Source: VBCK01 sp035939615 (GTDB lineage: Bacteria > Pseudomonadota > Gammaproteobacteria > Burkholderiales > Burkholderiaceae_F). From it: a DNA stretch of 27,385 nucleotides. The DNA is taken from positions 1 to 27,385 of the forward strand of contig DASZFP010000119.1 in the NCBI GenBank assembly GCA_035939615.1, in the 5' to 3' direction. The position numbers and the translations under genes were made by a program. The notes under the pieces were generated by a model. The model ran no database searches. It was not told where the DNA came from and saw only the letters and a program-made list of their open reading frames with translations. Positions 24,012 through 27,385 of the stretch are shown one piece after another; positions within the stretch are counted from its first letter, which is position 1, and each line of letters begins with the position of its first letter.

Positions 24012-24955
24012 ACGCATCCGCGCGGTCCGATCCGGATCGCGAGGCTCTGGCCGGCATCGCGACGGTCGAGTCGACCATCGGCAACACGCCGCTCGTTCGG
24101 CTGCAGCGCATCCCCGGTCTCGAGGCGGCCCGGCGCGGCACGATCGTTCTTGCCAAGCTGGAGGGCAACAACCCCGGCGGCTCGGTCAAGGACCGGCCCG
24201 CGTTTTCGATGATCCGGCGCGCCCAGGAGCGCGGCGAGATCAAGCCGGGCGACCGGCTGATCGAGGCCACCAGCGGCAACACCGGCATCGCGCTGGCGAT
24301 GATCGCCGCGATGCGCGGCTTCCGGATGACGCTGATCATGCCCGACAACCTGTCGGCCGAGCGGCGCGCCTCGATGCGGGCCTACGGGGCCGAGCTGATC
24401 CTGACGCCGGCGTCCAAGGGGGGCATGGAGTACGCGCGCGACCTGGCGCTGCAGATGCAGGAGCGCGGGGAGGGCCGGGTGCTCGATCAGTTCGCCAACC
24501 CGGACAATCCGGCGTCGCACTACGAGACCACCGGGCCGGAACTGTGGCGCGACACCCAGGGCCGCATCACGCATTTCGTCTCCAGCATGGGCACGACCGG
24601 CACCATCATGGGCGTGTCGCGCTTCCTGAAGGAGAAAAATCCCGCCATCCAGATCATCGGCGCGCAGCCGTCCGAGGGTTCGCAGATTCCGGGCATTCGC
24701 AAATGGTCGGCCGAGTATCTGCCCAGCATCTACGATGCCTCGCGCGTGGACCGGATCGAATACGTCACGCAGGCCGAGGCCGAGGACATGGCGCGCCGGA
24801 TGGCGGCCGAGGAGGGCATCTTCGGCGGCATCTCCTCGGGCGGTGCGGTCGTGATCGCGCTGAAGGTGGCCGCCGAAGTGCAGCGGGCCGTGATCGTGTA
24901 CGTCGTGTGCGACCGCGGCGACCGCTACCTGTCCACCAGCGTGTTCAGCGGCTGA
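24008..24955 (+). CDS. cysM: Cysteine synthase B (O-acetylserine sulfhydrylase)
   Basis: A 315-residue PLP enzyme that makes cysteine from O-acetylserine (or S-sulfocysteine from thiosulfate). The PLP lysine is K61 in NNPGGSVKDRPAF; TSGNTG (88-93) binds the substrate carboxylate, and GTTGTIMGVSRFLKEKNP and IPGIRKW point to CysM rather than CysK. The ATG overlaps the lapB stop by four bases. In several relatives I recall LPS heptose genes between lapB and cysM; here they are absent. It ends 14 bp from the opposing membrane-protein gene, with no clear terminator between them. Confidence 0.95.
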   Translation: MNASARSDPDREALAGIATVESTIGNTPLVRLQRIPGLEAARRGTIVLAKLEGNNPGGSVKDRPAFSMIRRAQERGEIKPGDRLIEATSGNTGIALAMIAAMRGFRMTLIMPDNLSAERRASMRAYGAELILTPASKGGMEYARDLALQMQERGEGRVLDQFANPDNPASHYETTGPELWRDTQGRITHFVSSMGTTGTIMGVSRFLKEKNPAIQIIGAQPSEGSQIPGIRKWSAEYLPSIYDASRVDRIEYVTQAEAEDMARRMAAEEGIFGGISSGGAVVIALKVAAEVQRAVIVYVVCDRGDRYLSTSVFSG

Positions 24956-24969
24956 GGCGAAGGCGCCGC

Positions 24970-25533
24970 TTACCCCTTGGGCCACAGCCAGCCGAAAAAG
25001 CCCGCCATCAGCAGGGCGTAGATCAGGCTGTCGATGGTGTACCTGAGCGTGGTGCCCCATGAGCGGTGGTACCAGATCGACATCTGCCACAGCCCCAGCG
25101 CGTAGCCGACGAACCCCACCGTGCCGGTGATCCGGAACACCTTCAGGTACGGGGTCCCTGACGGCAGCGTGCTGCAGGCGACATAGGCCGCGAACACGCT
25201 CACCACCACGCCGTAGACGAACCACAGGATCAGCGGGTTGCGCATCGACAATGCGCCGCTGGGCATCACGGTCATCATCAGCACGGGGCCTTTTTTCAGC
25301 TTGTCCTGGAACTCGGGCGTTTTCATCTGCGCGAATTCGGCAGGCCGCGGCACCATGTAGTCGCCGGGCGGAATGGCGAGCGGACGCAGCGCGTCCATCA
25401 GCTCGGCTTCCTTCGGCACCATGCCGTAGTCCGCGTGATGCCAGGGCGTGGCCATGTGGATCACGGAGCTGGCGACAAACACCGCGATGGCCGACAGCAG
25501 GATTGGCAGCCACAACGAGCACAGACTGGTCAT
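24970..25533 (-). CDS. Four-helix membrane protein of unknown function
   Basis: A 187-residue protein I do not recognise by name. Four hydrophobic segments are visible: residues about 7-27, 98-119, 134-153 and 163-184. Between helices 1 and 2 lies a soluble loop of about 70 residues with PRPAEFAQMKTPEFQDKLKKGP. The first helix ends in a histidine-containing HMATPWHHADY segment that could bind metal or heme. The start is well supported by an AAAGGGGGG Shine-Dalgarno on the minus strand. It converges on cysM and is divergent from the OFA transporter gene. Confidence 0.8.
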   Translation of the reverse strand: MTSLCSLWLPILLSAIAVFVASSVIHMATPWHHADYGMVPKEAELMDALRPLAIPPGDYMVPRPAEFAQMKTPEFQDKLKKGPVLMMTVMPSGALSMRNPLILWFVYGVVVSVFAAYVACSTLPSGTPYLKVFRITGTVGFVGYALGLWQMSIWYHRSWGTTLRYTIDSLIYALLMAGFFGWLWPKG

Positions 25534-25886
25534 ACGGCCCCCCCTTTGAAGATCTTCGAGTTTTGGGCGCCGATTATCGAACGGGCAAGCCGTTCCGGCT
25601 CGGTTGAATCACAAGATCACGCCACGGCGCCCGCCGGGGTTGCGGGCGCTGGCCAACTGTAATGCGTTGAAAGCAGTGTGAAAGCGAACCTCGTGTCCAG
25701 GTTCCTGGACGATTGAGCCCTTTGATTGTGCGTTGCGTCACAAAAAATCTGTTGACTGTGTTGAGATATATCACATACCGTATATCACAAGGTGCATTCA
25801 GTTGAGCGCTTGCACCCCGGTCCGGTGCAGCGATCCGCAAGGCCGCCTGCGACCCAAGCCGATCACTGTCGAAACTGGGAGGCTCC
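25534..25886. other. 353-bp divergent intergenic region upstream of the transporter
   Basis: No gene is visible. It holds a palindrome GAAGATCTTC (25548-25557) just upstream of the membrane-protein start and two hairpins: 25579-25595 (GAACGG/CCGTTC) and 25627-25649 (GCGCCCGC/GCGGGCGC). An AT-rich block around 25735-25790 is unlike its surroundings and is the likely transporter promoter. Confidence 0.7.
25752..25789 (+). promoter_or_regulatory. AT-rich promoter/operator candidate with direct TATATCACA repeats
   Basis: TTGACT (25752-25757) is a good -35 match. Two exact copies of TATATCACA follow at 25767-25775 and 25781-25789, 14 bp apart, enclosing the short dyad ATACCGTAT (25775-25783). The placement suits a repressor or activator site overlapping the promoter of the transporter operon; the best -10 is unclear. 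Confidence 0.45.
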
Positions 25887-27224
25887 GTGCAAGCGAAATC
25901 ATCGAGATTTTCGGTGCTGGCGGGCCCGTGGCAGCAGCTGGCGCTGGGCATCGTATGCATGGCCTGCGTGGCCAACCTGCAGTACGGGTGGACGCTGTTC
26001 GTGGCCCCGATCGACGCCAAGTTCCACTGGGGTCGGGCCGCCATCCAGATCGCCTTCTCCGTGTTCGTCTTCATCGAGACCTGGCTGATCCCGATCGAGG
26101 GCTACCTGGTCGACCGCTACGGACCGCGCTGGGTCGTGATGTTCGGCGCGGTGCTGGTGGCGCTGTGCTGGGTGGTGAACTCGTTCGCCGACAACCTCGC
26201 ACTGCTGTATCTGGGCGCCGCGCTGGGCGGCATCGGAACCGGGTGCGTGTACGGGACCTGCGTGGGCAACGCGCTCAAGTGGTTTCCGGGGCGCCGCGGC
26301 CTGGCCGCCGGCTGCACCGCAGCCGGTTTCGGCGCGGGCGCCGCGCTGACCGTGGTTCCGATCGGCAACATGATCGAAGCGGCCGGCTACCAGCACACCT
26401 TCTTCGTGTTCGGCCTCCTACAAGGGGGGATCGTCCTGCTGATGTCGCTGGGCATGGTCAAGGCGCCCGAGCGGCCACGCGGCCCGGTTGCGCCGCGCCA
26501 TGCCAGCCCGCACGGCGATTGCGCGCCGGCCCAGGTGCTGCGCACGCCCCTCTTCTGGGTGATGTACGCGATGTTCGTGCTGGTGGCGGCCGGCGGCCTG
26601 ATGATGGCGGCATCGCTGGCGCCGATCGCCAAGGACTTCGGACTCGACAAGCTGCCGGTGCACCTTTTGTGGTGGACCCTGCCGGCGCTGAGCTTCGCGC
26701 TGTCACTGGACCGCGCACTGGACGGCATCGGCCGGCCGTTTTTCGGCTGGATCTCGGATCGGATCGGCCGCGAGAACACGATGTTCATCGCGTTCGGCAT
26801 CGGGGCCACGGCGCTGTACACGCTGACCCGGATCGGCGCCGATCCGGTCGGTTTCGTGATCTTCACGGCGCTGTACTTCGGTGTGTTCGGCGAGATCTAC
26901 AGCCTGTTCCCGGCCACGCAGGGCGACACGTTCGGCGCGAAGTACGCCGCCTCCAACGCCGGCATGCTGTACACGGCCAAGGGAACTGCGTCCTTTCTGG
27001 TCCCGCTGGCCGCTTATGCTGCCAGCACGCATGGATGGACCGCGGTTTTCTGGGTGGCCATCGGATTCAACGTCGTGGCGGCGCTGCTGGCGCTGCTCGT
27101 GCTCAAGCCGATGCGCGCCCGCTGGTACGCCGCCGGCACGCGCGCGACCGAAACGCCGCTCGCCGTCGACTCGATGGCGGCCGTACCCGCCGAATACTCG
27201 TTCATTGACAGGAGTCGCACATGA
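25887..27224 (+). CDS. OFA-family MFS transporter (oxalate:formate antiporter type)
   Basis: A 445-residue, 12-helix major facilitator. The segments NALKWFPGRRGLAAG (128-142) and DGIGRPFFGWISDRIGRENTMF (cut here in family form, about 279-300) are typical of the oxalate/formate antiporter (OxlT) family. R276 and K365 (LYTAKGTASF) are candidates for the charged residues that bind dicarboxylate in OxlT. The start is GTG with GGGAGG at 25877-25882. Its stop overlaps the next start as ATGA. Coupling to a thiamine-diphosphate enzyme suggests uptake or exchange of a small organic acid that the enzyme then processes. Oxalate is one option, but OFA members carry many monocarboxylates. Confidence 0.88.
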   Translation: MQAKSSRFSVLAGPWQQLALGIVCMACVANLQYGWTLFVAPIDAKFHWGRAAIQIAFSVFVFIETWLIPIEGYLVDRYGPRWVVMFGAVLVALCWVVNSFADNLALLYLGAALGGIGTGCVYGTCVGNALKWFPGRRGLAAGCTAAGFGAGAALTVVPIGNMIEAAGYQHTFFVFGLLQGGIVLLMSLGMVKAPERPRGPVAPRHASPHGDCAPAQVLRTPLFWVMYAMFVLVAAGGLMMAASLAPIAKDFGLDKLPVHLLWWTLPALSFALSLDRALDGIGRPFFGWISDRIGRENTMFIAFGIGATALYTLTRIGADPVGFVIFTALYFGVFGEIYSLFPATQGDTFGAKYAASNAGMLYTAKGTASFLVPLAAYAASTHGWTAVFWVAIGFNVVAALLALLVLKPMRARWYAAGTRATETPLAVDSMAAVPAEYSFIDRSRT

Positions 27225-27385
27225 CCGTTGCAACCGCGCCTTCCAGCCGCACTCAGACCACGACCGCGGAAGACACGCTGAAGGCGAAGAGCCGGCAGGC
27301 CGACGTGGTGTCGGGAGGGCACCTGGTGGCCAAGGCGCTCAAGAGCGAGGGGGTCGACACGATCTTCACGCTGTGCGGCGGTCAC
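27221..27385 (+). CDS. Thiamine-diphosphate-dependent enzyme, N-terminal fragment (runs off window)
   Basis: Fifty-five codons are visible. After a Thr/Ala-rich leader of about 27 residues comes SGGHLVAKALKSEGVDTIF and then LCGGH, the opening of the pyrimidine-binding domain of the acetolactate synthase/oxalyl-CoA decarboxylase superfamily. The catalytic glutamate expected about 25 residues further on is outside the window. A GGAG lies upstream of the ATG, which overlaps the transporter stop. The exact reaction cannot be told from this piece. Confidence 0.75.
   Translation, partial: MTVATAPSSRTQTTTAEDTLKAKSRQADVVSGGHLVAKALKSEGVDTIFTLCGGH

Overview
The window reads as a GC-rich betaproteobacterial chromosome segment, most likely order Burkholderiales. 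Three observations support this: the conserved run gyrA-serC-pheA-hisC-tyrA-aroA-cmk-rpsA-ihfB-lapA-lapB-cysM, a tmRNA tag ending ERFALAA, and the ubiG-gph pair beside gyrA. I cannot assign a family or genus from sequence alone.

Region 1 (1-3200) is accessory in character and looks less GC-rich by eye. It holds the 3' part of an alpha/beta hydrolase, a broken remnant of an XRE-type regulator, and a LysR-type regulator divergent from an isochorismatase-family hydrolase and a second alpha/beta hydrolase. A perfect 18-bp palindrome between the divergent genes is a strong operator candidate. This block abuts the 3' end of ssrA (tmRNA, minus strand, 3341-3704), a classic island insertion point, but no integrase is visible.

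Region 2 (3838-8077) is a periplasmic copper/heme module. A secreted SBP56-family protein (methanethiol oxidase type, mtoX) overlaps a SCO/SenC-like copper chaperone with unusual cysteine spacing. Convergent to them lies a 714-residue secreted protein that joins a carboxypeptidase-regulatory-like domain, a single c-type heme site and a Vgb/NHL-like propeller. This last gene follows ubiG and gph on the minus strand. A likely role is oxidation of methanethiol to formaldehyde, sulfide and peroxide, with the SCO protein supplying copper and the heme protein as a possible redox partner.

Region 3 (8086-10866, minus strand) holds gph, ubiG and a TRZ/ATZ-family amidohydrolase (S-adenosylhomocysteine/methylthioadenosine deaminase type), divergent from gyrA.

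Region 4 (10968-24955, plus strand) is the housekeeping supra-operon: DNA gyrase A; serine, phenylalanine, histidine/tyrosine and chorismate pathway enzymes; CMP kinase; ribosomal protein S1; IHF beta; the LapA/LapB envelope-assembly pair; and cysteine synthase B. It is punctuated by GC-rich repeats. A 43-bp perfect inverted repeat ends just before the serC start. A 21-bp tandem repeat encodes part of a HisC N-terminal extension. A roughly 56-bp array, in about three copies, supplies the aroA stop codon and its last dozen residues.

Region 5 (24970-27385) has a small membrane protein of unknown function on the minus strand, then a 353-bp regulatory interval. After that comes an OFA-family (oxalate/formate antiporter type) MFS transporter, translationally coupled to the start of a thiamine-diphosphate-dependent enzyme that runs off the window.
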